From Stenotrophomonas rhizophila (GTDB lineage: Bacteria; Pseudomonadota; Gammaproteobacteria; Xanthomonadales; Xanthomonadaceae), in assembly GCF_020857975.1 (NCBI RefSeq), contig NZ_JACWUO010000013.1:1-64000 (forward strand): a stretch of DNA of 64,000 nt, read 5' to 3'. The position numbers and the translations under genes were made by a program. This document shows positions 16,206 to 27,108 of this stretch, piece by piece (position 1 is the first letter of the stretch; every line of letters begins with the position of its first letter). The notes below the pieces were generated by a model. It worked only from the letters and a program-made list of their open reading frames with translations, made no database searches and was not told where the DNA came from.

Positions 16206-17527
16206 CTGATCCTCGTTCCCTGATGGATGGAATACATCGGGCAGCCTGCCCGGCGGTGTCTCTGGCATGGGATGCGCGCGACGCACATGGGCATCGCGTG
16301 AGCGGCTTGTACAACTGCGGTACTGCCTGATGCAGACGCGATGTTGCAAAGACATCTGGCCCGGGGCCATCGCACGGCGTGCGACCCGGTCAGCGAAGAG
16401 CCGGACTGATGGCGGGCTCCAGAACTGGTATCGGCGGCGCGCCGTAGAGCTTAAGGGGTAATTTTGATTTTTCACCAAATCATGGGAAGTCAGCTGCGAA
16501 CTGCAGCCTCAGAGCAAAGGCTTTCTACGTATGCGCTGATTGGGTTGGCGCAGGCGGGTTGGCGGGACACGCCGCGAACCCCGCTCCGCGGTCCGGCCCA
16601 GCCGCTGGCGACTGTGCGTTCGGGCGAATGCGAGGCAGTGCCTCGCAAGCAATCCGCCCTCACCCTTGGGGGCTTGGCGAAAACATCCATGTTTTCAACA
16701 GTCCCGCCAACCCACCCACGCCAACCCTCCACACATGGCCGGTACGCATGGAAAGCGTACGTCCGAGCCACGCTCGGGCAACGTGATGCCGGAACGGAGC
16801 GTGTCCGACCACGGAACTACCTGGGATGGCAGGGCTCGGAACGGCAACGTGGACCCGACCGTTGGTCGGTTGCCGTTGCTGTTGCTGTTGCTGATGCCCG
16901 TGATCTTGACCTTGATTTACCTCCCCCTTGGAGCGAGCCGAGCATCGCAATCCCATTCGTCCGGGAACAGGCGCGTGGCGACGCGTTCTTCACTACGGAC
17001 ATTCATTGCTACGGAGGCGCGGGCGAAGAGGTGCGGGTCAAGCATGAAGCGTGCTGAGGGCTGTGCGGCAGCACATGGGCGCGTGGCGACGCGCTGGACC
17101 AATCGGCGCCGGCTGGTCTGGGGGCGCGAGCGTAGCGAGTTCCGCACCGTCCCTTGCCGACGCGAGAAGCGCAGGGCACCGGCGGGCGTAGCCCGACGGC
17201 GAGCGGACGGGGGCGTGTTCTTTGGTTACTTTCTTGCACGAGCACCAGCGCCGCAGGAGCGGCGCGGAACAGCGTAGCTGGCCCGTAGGGTGGCGCACAC
17301 GGATGTGCGCCATCAGAAAGTGACTCGCGCCCCGCAGGGGCACGAAACGCTTTTGAAGCTATCCGCGAAGCGGAAACAACCGCAACCGCAACCGCATCCG
17401 GCCAGCGGCCGGCACTACCGGCGGCATCTCCGCACAATGCCACAGCATTTGACGGGCTGTAGCCCCCACATAAGCGAACAATCACTTTCCTTGCAGGCCG
17501 GCCGCGGTGGCCAGGCCCGACCGGGGT
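16206..17527. other. Repeat-rich gene-free gap, about 1.3 kb
   Basis: Several open frames cross this stretch on both strands, but none has a ribosome site, family signature or coding-like composition. It contains CCGACC-GTT-GGTCGG (16855-16866), short tandem GTTGCT repeats (about 16872-16891), tandem CAACCG repeats (about 17385-17400), and a large inverted repeat with a REP inside (17225-17324). It looks like an accumulation of dispersed intergenic repeats. Confidence 0.55.
17225..17324. repeat. Long inverted repeat with a GTAG palindrome nested in its loop
   Basis: Outer arms GTTACTTTCT (17225-17234) and AGAAAGTGAC (17315-17324) pair with one mismatch. Inside the loop, GTAG (17285-17288) precedes a perfect 9-bp palindrome, TGGCGCACA and TGTGCGCCA (17291-17312). 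The inner part has the SMAG-like head-plus-stem form. Confidence 0.6.
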
Positions 17528-19720
17528 CTACGCGACCTCGCCCGGCTCGCCGCCGTCGGGCGGCTCCAGCCCTTCCACGCTGGGCACCTCCACCTGCACG
17601 TTGTTCTTGCCCAGCCCCTTGGCCTGATAGCACAGGGCGTCGGCGGCGGCGACCGCATCGTCCACGCTCATGCCGCCGCCGATCGCGGCGATGCCGATGC
17701 TGGCGCCCACGCCCAGCCGCTGCAGGCCCCAGGGAATGCTCAGGGTGCGTACTGATTCCAGCAGGTCGCTGGCGATCCGGCGCGCGCGCTTGAGCGAGCA
17801 GCCGGCCAGGATCACCGCGAACTCGTCGCCGCCCAGGCGCGAGACGATGTCCGAATCGCGCACGCCATGGCGCAGCAGGTTGGCCACCGCCCACAGCATC
17901 GCATCGCCGGCCAGGTGGCCGTGGCTGTCGTTGATCGGCTTGAAGTTGTCCAGGTCGATGAACATCAGCGAGGCCGACTGCCCGGTCCGCGCCACCCGGA
18001 TGATCGCCTGCTGCAGATGCGCCTCGAAACCGCGCCGGTTGCTCAACTCGGTCAGCGGATCGACCTCGGCCAGGTGGCGGGCTTCGCGCTGGCGGGCGCG
18101 CTGCTGGGTGGCGTCGCGGATCACCCATACCGCACCGCTGTGCTGCCCGTCCTCGCCACGCAGCCAGGCCCGGGTCAGGTCCACCGGCAGCAACTGCGCG
18201 CCCATCGACAACAGCAGGTCCGAGTGCAGGTCCACCGCATTGCTGTCCGGGTCCAGCAACACCGCGATATCCAGCGGCGAGCGCGGCGCGTATTCGGTGG
18301 TCAGCTCGATCACATCCTGGACCTGCCCACCGGTCAGCGGCGCGGCGCCCTCGCCGGCCAGCGCTTGAGTGGCGGCGGCATTGGCGTACTGGATCACGCC
18401 CTGCAGGTCCAGGGTCAACACCATGTCGGCCACCGCATCCAGGGTCACCCGGGTGCGCTGCTCCGATTCGCGCAGCTGCTGGCCACTCTGCCGCTGCGAG
18501 GTCACATCCTGGATCTGCGACACGAAGTGCAGCGGCGCGCCGTTTTCGGCGCGCACCAGCGATACCGACAAGCGCCCCCAGACGGTATTGCCGGACTTGC
18601 CCCGGTAGCGCTTGTCCATGTGGTAATGGTCGCGGCGGCCGGCCAGCAGGTCGGCGACCAGGGCCAGGTCGGTGTCCAGGTCATCGGCGTGGGTGAGGGT
18701 CTGGAAGTCGATCTCCAGCAGTTCGGCGCGGGTATAGCCGAGGATGCCGCACAGCGCGTCGTTGACGTCCAGCCAGCGGCCTTCCAGCGACACCAGCGCC
18801 ATGCCCAGCGCCGCCGAGGAGAATGCGCTGGCGAATTTTTTCGCGGCCAGGTAGGCCTGCTCGCGCATTTCCAGCAGCGGGGTGATGTCCACCGCCATGC
18901 CGACGTAACCGAACCGCTGCCCGCCGGCACTGTCCAGCGGGCTGATCGACAGCCGCACCTGGCGGCGCCCGCCGTCCTTGCGCACGTAGGTCCACTGGCG
19001 CGACCAGGTGCCCTGCGCGGCATGCGCGGTCAAGGCCTCGAATACCGTCGGCAGGCGCCCGGCCGCGTCGGCCAGCGGCTGCAGGTAGGCGCGCATTTCC
19101 TCCGGGTCATGGAACAGGCCCGGATTGATCCGCCCGATCACCTCCTCGGCGCTGTAGCCCAGCAGCTTCTGCGCGCCGCTGTTGAACAGATTGATCACGC
19201 CATCGACATCGGTGGCGATCACCGCCACTTCGTCGGAGGCATCCACCACTGCCTGCAGGCGCTGGCGCATGTCGGCCGCGTCCTGGCGCGCGTTCTGCAG
19301 GTCGCTCACATCGGCATGCGCGCCGGCCATCCACAGCGGGCGCCCCTGCGCGTCCCATTCGTAGACGCGGCCGCGGTCCTGCACCCAGATCCAGTGGCCG
19401 CGCTTGTGGCGCATCCGGCACAGGCTGTCGTAGCGCGCCGTGCGCCCTTCCAGGTGGTCGGTCAGGCGCGCGTTGGAGCCGGCCAGGTCGTCGGGATGGA
19501 CCAGCCGGAAAAAAGTCTCCGGGGTGATCGGGGCCAGCTCGTCGCGGGTATGGCCCACGATCTGCGCCCAGCGTTCGTTGACCCACATCTGCCCGCTCTG
19601 GATGTTCCATTCCCAGGTACCGGCGGCAGTGCCCTCGATGATCATTTCCAGCCGGCGGCGCTGCGCGACGGCCTCCTGCAATGCCGCCTCGGCGGCCCGG
19701 TCGTGGCGGGTGTCGCTCAT
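17528..19720 (-). CDS. Multi-PAS diguanylate cyclase
   Basis: About 730 residues. Four PAS/PAC-like domains occupy most of the protein, with typical ends such as WMAGAHADVSD and YVGMAVDITPL. A GGDEF domain forms the last 170 residues. The catalytic site is an intact RLGGDEF, and RDSD five residues before it is an intact product-inhibition I-site. It should make cyclic di-GMP in response to a signal sensed by PAS. No membrane helix and no EAL domain. The start at 19720 has a weak ribosome site, so it is uncertain. Confidence 0.88.
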   Translation of the reverse strand: MSDTRHDRAAEAALQEAVAQRRRLEMIIEGTAAGTWEWNIQSGQMWVNERWAQIVGHTRDELAPITPETFFRLVHPDDLAGSNARLTDHLEGRTARYDSLCRMRHKRGHWIWVQDRGRVYEWDAQGRPLWMAGAHADVSDLQNARQDAADMRQRLQAVVDASDEVAVIATDVDGVINLFNSGAQKLLGYSAEEVIGRINPGLFHDPEEMRAYLQPLADAAGRLPTVFEALTAHAAQGTWSRQWTYVRKDGGRRQVRLSISPLDSAGGQRFGYVGMAVDITPLLEMREQAYLAAKKFASAFSSAALGMALVSLEGRWLDVNDALCGILGYTRAELLEIDFQTLTHADDLDTDLALVADLLAGRRDHYHMDKRYRGKSGNTVWGRLSVSLVRAENGAPLHFVSQIQDVTSQRQSGQQLRESEQRTRVTLDAVADMVLTLDLQGVIQYANAAATQALAGEGAAPLTGGQVQDVIELTTEYAPRSPLDIAVLLDPDSNAVDLHSDLLLSMGAQLLPVDLTRAWLRGEDGQHSGAVWVIRDATQQRARQREARHLAEVDPLTELSNRRGFEAHLQQAIIRVARTGQSASLMFIDLDNFKPINDSHGHLAGDAMLWAVANLLRHGVRDSDIVSRLGGDEFAVILAGCSLKRARRIASDLLESVRTLSIPWGLQRLGVGASIGIAAIGGGMSVDDAVAAADALCYQAKGLGKNNVQVEVPSVEGLEPPDGGEPGEVA

Positions 19721-19928
19721 GCGCGCGGCCACGCCCAGACAATCAGGCAGCAACGCGCCGGGCCTGCTGGCGCCCTGCCCGGCCCGTTCGGGCGGCACGG
19801 TACTGGTTGCTCGATGGTCATCTGGGCTCCCCGCCGCTGCCCTGCCTGGAGGCAATGAAAGAGCAGTGTGATCAAAGCCGGGGCAAACCAGAAGTGCCGT
19901 CTGCCGCATTCAGGGGGCAGAACGGCTA

Positions 19929-19950
19929 CAGGCCGCCCGGGGGCGGCCTG
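19929..19950 (-). terminator. Hairpin after tex
   Basis: Perfect 9-bp stem CAGGCCGCC/GGCGGCCTG on a four-base loop, 22 bases past the tex stop on the minus strand. The run that follows (TAGCCGTTCTG) is only weakly T-rich. Confidence 0.55.
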
Positions 19951-19972
19951 CAGCGGGTACGACAACGGCGGT

Positions 19973-22348
<2,376 letters not shown>

Positions 22349-22496
22349 TGCTTCCGGCCGAAGCCACTATGCGGAAAGCACCGATTGTGGCAACGCAGGG
22401 CGGCGGGGGGAAGGCGTTGACAGCGCGCGCCGAACCTGTCGCAGGCCCCGTACTACGGTCATACCGGCGGCCGGCCGGCATGACCGGTTCACCGCC

Positions 22497-22712
22497 TCAG
22501 CGGTAATGCTGCGCGGCGCGCTGGTGAACGGCCTCATCGCGCATGGATTCCAGCGCCATCACCCGCACCTTGCCGATCCCCTGCAGTTCCATGAACCGCT
22601 CGGTATAGATTTCCGGGCCACTTTCGGTATCGGCCCGCGACTTGCTGAAACCATGGGGCACCAGGCCCTTGTCGCCATCCTTGCTACCACCGACATAAAG
22701 AACGATTGCCAT
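22497..22712 (-). CDS. Small conserved hypothetical protein
   Basis: 71 residues, not recognised. It starts MAIVLYVGGSKDGDKGLVPH and is charged and probably soluble, without signal or membrane segment. Start chosen at 22712 because GGAGGAA lies eight bases upstream, one of the best ribosome sites in the window. It stands alone between tex and an AT-richer gap. Confidence 0.6.
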   Translation of the reverse strand: MAIVLYVGGSKDGDKGLVPHGFSKSRADTESGPEIYTERFMELQGIGKVRVMALESMRDEAVHQRAAQHYR

Positions 22713-22873
22713 GTGATGTGTTCCTCCAAAAAGCATCGTGCATGTACAACAGCGTGCAGCTTACCGCGCCGAAGCTGACTGATTGGCCATGGAGGCTAAT
22801 AACCATTGTTTGCATGCAGATGACGTCGCATTGCACGACGTTTTATTTACACCGATTTAACGCCGCAATAACT

Positions 22874-23341
22874 TCACGGCCACCAGCCGCGCCCGGTCAT
22901 CGCATAGACATCGGCTGCCCGTTCGAACGGGTTGCGCGCGCTCACTCCGCCGCACAACAGGTAGACCGGCAGATACAGCGGCCCCAGCACCAGGTACTGG
23001 TACACATGCGCGCGTTCGTGGTCGTGCAGGCCGATCACCGGCTCGTTGCAGTGCCCGGCCTGGTGCGCGTAAGTGCGGCACGGTACATCCAGGGTCGGCC
23101 CGGTGTGCAGGATCACATTGCCCAGCGTGATCGCCCCGCCCGGGCCCCACGGCCAGTCGCGGAACACCAGGGCCAGGTCGCGGCGGTTCCATGACGGACG
23201 CGCGCCAGCCAGCATCCCCGCCAGGCCACCGAGCAGCCCGATCAGGGTATTGGGCACGGTCCATACCGCGCCCAGCGCCTGCAGCAGGCGCAGTGCCGGC
23301 GGCGGCAGGCTCAATCGGCCTCGTTGGGGATCAGCAGCCAC
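22874..23341 (-). CDS. Putative membrane-associated HExxH metalloprotein
   Basis: 155 residues, no named family recognised. Visible features are a hydrophobic segment near residues 30-46 and a second near 115-130. Between them lies HERAH, which fits the zincin HExxH zinc motif. NPFERAADVYA follows about 25 residues later and could supply the third Glu ligand, as in DUF4157-type proteins. The frame opens at a GTG overlapping the PspC gene by 31 bases; a TTG at 23314, overlapping its stop codon, is an alternative start. Protease activity is a guess from the motif only. Confidence 0.6.
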   Translation of the reverse strand: MAADPQRGRLSLPPPALRLLQALGAVWTVPNTLIGLLGGLAGMLAGARPSWNRRDLALVFRDWPWGPGGAITLGNVILHTGPTLDVPCRTYAHQAGHCNEPVIGLHDHERAHVYQYLVLGPLYLPVYLLCGGVSARNPFERAADVYAMTGRGWWP

Positions 23342-23517
23342 AGGATCAGGTACACCAGCATCCCCGGGAAGGCCGCCGACACGATCGACACCAGCACGAA
23401 CAGCACCCGCACCAGGGTCGAGCTCCAGCCAAAGCGATGCGCGATGCCGCCCATCACCCCGGCAATCATGCGGTCGTTGAGCGAACGCGACAGCGTACGC
23501 GGGGCAGCAGCGTTCAT
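23311..23517 (-). CDS. PspC-domain protein
   Basis: 68 residues. RSLNDRMIAGVMGGIAHRFG followed by one long hydrophobic helix (LVRVLFVLVSIVSAAFPG) is the PspC domain signature: an amphipathic start and a membrane hairpin ending LILWLLIPNE. Such proteins sit in the inner membrane and respond to envelope stress. No PspA gene is visible nearby. The overlap with the downstream gene suggests translational coupling. Confidence 0.85.
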   Translation of the reverse strand: MNAAAPRTLSRSLNDRMIAGVMGGIAHRFGWSSTLVRVLFVLVSIVSAAFPGMLVYLILWLLIPNEAD

Positions 23518-23566
23518 GGCAGCGGTCTCCAGTGGCAGGTGGCCAGGCAGCTCATGCTACCGCCGT

Positions 23567-23938
23567 TCAGGGGCTGCGGCGCAGTGCCTTCAGGCGCGCG
23601 GTGAACCATACCGAGGCGGTCTGTTCGGGCTGGCCCGGGCAGGCGATGCGGTAGGGCTTGCCGCTCATGCTGCTCTGGCTGGCGGCGCGCTCGATGAACT
23701 GCTCGGCGGTGTCCACCTTGTCCTTCTTGAGCAGGTAGTCGTACTTGCGCTGCAGGTGCGCGCGCGCCTCGGCGGCGTCGTGCCAGCTACCATTGCGCTG
23801 GAAACGGCAGCTGGAACCATCCAGCGCGCCGATCAGCCCGGCGATCTCGCGCTTTGCCGCCTCGGTGGGGGCGGCGTGGGCGCTGCCCAGCGCGACCAGG
23901 CCCGCACCCAGTACGGCCATCATTCGGGGAGTGATCAT
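23567..23938 (-). CDS. DUF5329-like periplasmic protein
   Basis: 123 residues with a signal peptide ending at AHA. The mature part includes IAGLIGALDGSSCRFQRNG and ARAHLQRKYDYLL, then a second Cys in PYRIACPGQ, consistent with the small secreted DUF5329 family, whose function is unknown. The ATG overlaps the phaC stop by four bases (ATGA), so it is translated from the PHA mRNA. Whether it has a role in PHA granules is not known; a secreted protein in that operon would be unexpected. Confidence 0.7.
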   Translation of the reverse strand: MITPRMMAVLGAGLVALGSAHAAPTEAAKREIAGLIGALDGSSCRFQRNGSWHDAAEARAHLQRKYDYLLKKDKVDTAEQFIERAASQSSMSGKPYRIACPGQPEQTASVWFTARLKALRRSP

Positions 23939-25005
23939 GTGCGTTCCTTCAGCCAATCGGTAATGGTACCGGGTACCTCGCGCTGGGCGCGGCCGGACAC
24001 ATAGATGCCGATATGCCCACCGCGGAAACTGCTCTCGGTGTAGTCGGTGCTGCCGATCCGGCCACGCAGCGCGCGTGACGCATCCGGCGGCACCAGGTGG
24101 TCCTGCTCGGCGTAGATGTTCAGCACCGGCAAGGTCACCTGGCGCAGGTCGACACGATGCTCGCCGATGCGCACGCCCTCGTGCATCAGCCCGTTGCCCT
24201 GGTAGAACTGCTTGATGAAGTCGCCGAAGGCTTCGCCGGCCAGATCGGGCGAGTCGAAGATCCATTTTTCCATGCGCAGGAAATCCTCCAGCGCGGCCTT
24301 GTCATCGAGGATGTCCAGCAGGCCCACGTACTTCTGCACGTTGAGCCGGAATGGCTTGAGCATCAGGTAACTGGCGTTCATCAGGTCGGCCGGGATGTTG
24401 CCCAGCGTGTCCACCAGCAGGTCCACGTCCACCTGCCGCGCCCAGTGCGAGAGCATGTTGTCGGGGGTGTGGAAATCCACCGGGGTGACCATGGTGACCA
24501 GGTTGGCCAGCTTGTGCTGGCGCAGCGCGGCATAGCACAGCGCGAACACCCCGCCCTGGCAGATGCCGAGCAGGTTGACCGGGCCGCCGCTGCGCACGCG
24601 CAGCTGGTCCACCGCCCCGTCCAGGAAGCGCAGCAGGTAGTCCTCCAGCGTCTGGTACCGCTCGGAGCGGTCCGGGTAGCCCCAGTCCAGCACGTAGACG
24701 TCATGGCCCAGGGCCAGCAGGCGCTGCACCAGCGAGCGGTCGGCCTGCAGGTCGACCATGTACGGGCGGTTCACCAGCGCATAGACGATCAGCAGCGGAG
24801 TGGAGTGCACCGGTGCGGCCGCGCCGACGAAGCGGTACAGGGCGACCTTGCCGTCGCGCCAGATCTCTTCGCGCGCGGTCACCCCATAATCGACATCGTC
24901 CACCGACGGCAGCAGCTTCAGTCCGTCCAGCAGCTTGCGCTGCATGGCCAGGGTTTCCTGCAGCAGATCGTCGGCATTGAAGCCCAGCGGCCCTTTCATG
25001 GTCAT
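23935..25005 (-). CDS. phaC: Class III poly(3-hydroxyalkanoate) synthase catalytic subunit
   Basis: 356 residues, the size of class III PhaC. Alpha/beta-hydrolase fold with the synthase lipase-like box GICQGG (nucleophile Cys149), Asp302 in YAEQDHLVPP and His331 in GGHIGIY. It polymerises hydroxyacyl-CoA into PHA granules together with PhaE. The ATG overlaps the phaE stop as ATGA, ensuring balanced translation. No phaA, phaB or phasin gene lies nearby, so monomer supply must come from elsewhere. Confidence 0.95.
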   Translation of the reverse strand: MTMKGPLGFNADDLLQETLAMQRKLLDGLKLLPSVDDVDYGVTAREEIWRDGKVALYRFVGAAAPVHSTPLLIVYALVNRPYMVDLQADRSLVQRLLALGHDVYVLDWGYPDRSERYQTLEDYLLRFLDGAVDQLRVRSGGPVNLLGICQGGVFALCYAALRQHKLANLVTMVTPVDFHTPDNMLSHWARQVDVDLLVDTLGNIPADLMNASYLMLKPFRLNVQKYVGLLDILDDKAALEDFLRMEKWIFDSPDLAGEAFGDFIKQFYQGNGLMHEGVRIGEHRVDLRQVTLPVLNIYAEQDHLVPPDASRALRGRIGSTDYTESSFRGGHIGIYVSGRAQREVPGTITDWLKERT

Positions 25006-26066
25006 GGCCTGCGCTTGCGCGGCGTGGCCGCTGCCGTGGCGGGCGTGGGCGTGGCGGCGCGCCTGGGTTTGGACGCCTTGGCCGGCTTGGGCGTGGCTTT
25101 CGCTGCGGGCTTAGGCTTAGGCTTCGGCTTGGATGTCGGTGTTTGCGTCGGCCCCGCCGGCGCCGGCGCGCCGGCTTCGGCCATGCGTCGCACCAGCCGC
25201 TCCAGGTCGGTGATGCGCCGGTGCGCGGCGTCCATCTCGGTGCGGGTGGGCAGGCCGATCGCCTCGCAGACCCGCTCGATTTCCTGCTGGGTCGCCCCGC
25301 GCAGGCGCATCTGCGCGTTGCCCAGCGCGGCATACACCCGCTGGAACGGCTCGGACAGGGCCACCTTGGCGTAGGCCTCCTCGGCCACCTCGATCCACAG
25401 GTCGAACATCGCCCGCGCACTGGTCAGCTGGCTGCCGGGCTGTTCGTGTTCGGCCAGGCGCTGCTCGAACAGGGCGAACGCATCGTCCAGCGCCTGTTTG
25501 ATCTGCTCGACATAGTCGCGCGAGTGGGTCTGGTATTCCTGCTGTGCACGCAGCAGCGCCTGCCAGCGTGCCTGGTGCTCACGGCCGGGGCCGAACGCCG
25601 GGCTCTGCAGCCACGGGCCCAGGTCGTGCTGCAGGCGCTCGAGCAGCATCAGCAGGTCCGGCCCCCCGGCAGCGGTCTGCCCGCGCGCGCCCTGCAGCAT
25701 CCACTGCAGCAGCCCCTCGCCCTGGCCCTGCACCGCCTGCTTCCAGGCCTGGGCCACCTCGGCGCTGCTGGCGTCGCGGCCGGCGAACTGCGCGGCCACC
25801 TGCTGCATGGTGCCGTACCAGCCACCGGCCTGTTCGCGAAAGCGGTGCACCGCGTCATCGGCCGCGCCGCTGGCCGCGGTGGGCATGTGCCGGGCCCACC
25901 AGTCGATCGCCTGCTGCCAACCGCCCTGCCCGTCGCCGCCAGGCGGCGACCCGGGCGACCCGGGCGGTACGGCGGCATGGCGCAGGGCATCGCCCCAGGC
26001 GCCGAAATACTGCCGCGCCAGGGCCTCGATATCACCGGCGTTGCCGCCCTTGCCGGCCGTGCTCAT
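25002..26066 (-). CDS. phaE: Class III PHA synthase subunit PhaE
   Basis: 354 residues. The central part (ARAMFDLWIEVAEEAYAKVA, then LGNAQMRLRGATQQEIERV) is the conserved PhaE region, which activates PhaC. The last 60 residues form an unusual Lys/Pro/Ala-rich, histone H1-like tail with alternating KP repeats, absent from the family core. Such a tail could bind DNA, as PhaM- or PhaF-like granule proteins do, and help granule segregation; this is inference. First gene of the phaE-phaC-DUF5329 operon. Confidence 0.88.
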   Translation of the reverse strand: MSTAGKGGNAGDIEALARQYFGAWGDALRHAAVPPGSPGSPPGGDGQGGWQQAIDWWARHMPTAASGAADDAVHRFREQAGGWYGTMQQVAAQFAGRDASSAEVAQAWKQAVQGQGEGLLQWMLQGARGQTAAGGPDLLMLLERLQHDLGPWLQSPAFGPGREHQARWQALLRAQQEYQTHSRDYVEQIKQALDDAFALFEQRLAEHEQPGSQLTSARAMFDLWIEVAEEAYAKVALSEPFQRVYAALGNAQMRLRGATQQEIERVCEAIGLPTRTEMDAAHRRITDLERLVRRMAEAGAPAPAGPTQTPTSKPKPKPKPAAKATPKPAKASKPRRAATPTPATAAATPRKRRP

Positions 26067-26115
26067 CGGCAGGCACCTGCAGCGCAGGACGGGATAGGAT
26101 CGGTCACGGTGCGGT

Positions 26116-26730
26116 TCATGGCTTGGGAATGCGCAGGGTCTTGCTGATCATCAGCGAACCGGACAGCGCGAACAGCAGCACCATCGGATGCAGCTGCCAC
26201 GGGCCCAGCTGCCAGCCGCCCAGCCACAGGTCGTGTCCGATCGCGCCCATGCTGGCCGCTACCGCCAGCACCACCACCAGCGCCAGGCTGGTCGGGATCG
26301 GCGTGCCTTCGAAATACGGCACTTTGTCGCCTTCACCAGCCAGCGCCTCGGCAGTGACGTTGTAGCGGGCCAGCCGGCTCACCCCGCAGCACACGAAGTA
26401 GCTGAGCACCAGCCAATCCCAGCCGCCCTGCATGCCGCAGGCATAGGCCAGCGCGGCCGGCGCGACCCCGAAGGAAATGACGTCCGACAGCGAATCCAGC
26501 TCGCGGCCCAGGGTGGAACTGGATTTGCGCCAGCGCGCGATGCGCCCGTCCAGCGCATCGAAAATGAAGGCCAGCGGGATCAGCGCCATCCCGAACAGCA
26601 GGTAGCTGCGCTGCCCGTCCTGCAGGAAGCGCATCGCGGCAAATACCGCGCCGGTGCCGCAGAAGGCGTTGGCCAGGGTGAACCAGTCCGCCAGGTGGAA
26701 CTCGCGCAGCATCGAGAAGTGACGTTTCAT
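26116..26730 (-). CDS. pssA: CDP-diacylglycerol-serine O-phosphatidyltransferase
   Basis: 204 residues, an integral membrane CDP-alcohol phosphatidyltransferase. The catalytic signature is intact: DALDGRIARW, then G and the two Asp in LGRELDSLSD. It makes phosphatidylserine, precursor of phosphatidylethanolamine. The N-terminus (HLADWFTLANAFCGTGAVF) and several helices fit PssA of the subclass II type rather than PgsA. No clear ribosome site lies before 26730. It stands alone, upstream of phaE with a gap of 49 bases. Confidence 0.85.
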   Translation of the reverse strand: MKRHFSMLREFHLADWFTLANAFCGTGAVFAAMRFLQDGQRSYLLFGMALIPLAFIFDALDGRIARWRKSSSTLGRELDSLSDVISFGVAPAALAYACGMQGGWDWLVLSYFVCCGVSRLARYNVTAEALAGEGDKVPYFEGTPIPTSLALVVVLAVAASMGAIGHDLWLGGWQLGPWQLHPMVLLFALSGSLMISKTLRIPKP

Positions 26731-26892
26731 GGAAGGTCTGTTGACGGCAATGCCAAGAGAGTACCGCGAGCGGCCGCAACCGCGACAGAGCGGGCGGCCA
26801 CCGGCCTTGTCGCGCCCTTCACGCCGCCGCCACCGGCGGTCATTTTTTGGCCACCCATCTTGACAGCGAGGACCGGCGGGGGCTGCCGGCGC

Positions 26893-26938
26893 TTATCCAC
26901 AAACTTGCGCACCAGTCATCCACACCCCCTGTGGACAA
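26893..26938. promoter_or_regulatory. Cluster of DnaA-box-like sites
   Basis: TTATCCACA at 26893-26901 is a perfect E. coli-type DnaA box. TCATCCACA at 26916-26924 and TGTGGACAA at 26930-26938 (inverted TTGTCCACA) are one-base variants. Three such sites in 46 bases are unlikely by chance in GC-rich DNA. Confidence 0.6.
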
Positions 26939-27079
26939 CTTGGTCTCACCCGCCGCGACGCTGGTTATTTATTGATCACCCTGGATGGGGAATGGCCGGC
27001 ACGACCCGGCCCGATGCCGACGGTGCGGCCCTGCCCGCCCCGACGACCGGCCCATCCGGCCGTGGTCGGATGTCCATCG

Positions 27080-27102
27080 GTAGGTCCGACCCATGGTCGG
27101 AC
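27080..27102 (+). repeat. GTAG-headed REP palindrome (SMAG-like)
   Basis: GTAG followed by GTCCGACC-CAT-GGTCGGAC, an 8-bp stem with a three-base loop. Confidence 0.7.
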
Positions 27103-27108
27103 CGGCCC

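Larger units (their letters stand above)
26731..27108. other. Intergenic region with DnaA-box-like cluster and REP
   Basis: No gene. It contains three DnaA-box-like nonamers (26893-26938), an AT-rich patch GTTATTTATTGATCA (about 26962-26976) and one GTAG-headed palindrome (27080-27102). It should carry the pssA promoter. Confidence 0.5.

Noticed and set aside
16801..16825. Another GTAG-headed palindrome in reverse orientation
   Set aside because: The CTAC is present but the stem is only four bases, too weak to call.
16464..17277. Overlapping open frames in the gap between the chemotaxis transducer and the GGDEF gene
   Set aside because: They run through palindromes and short tandem repeats and change composition; no ribosome site or motif.
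26893..26976. Chromosomal replication origin
   Set aside because: Only three DnaA-like boxes and a short AT-rich patch, and none of the usual neighbours dnaA, dnaN, gyrB or rpmH.
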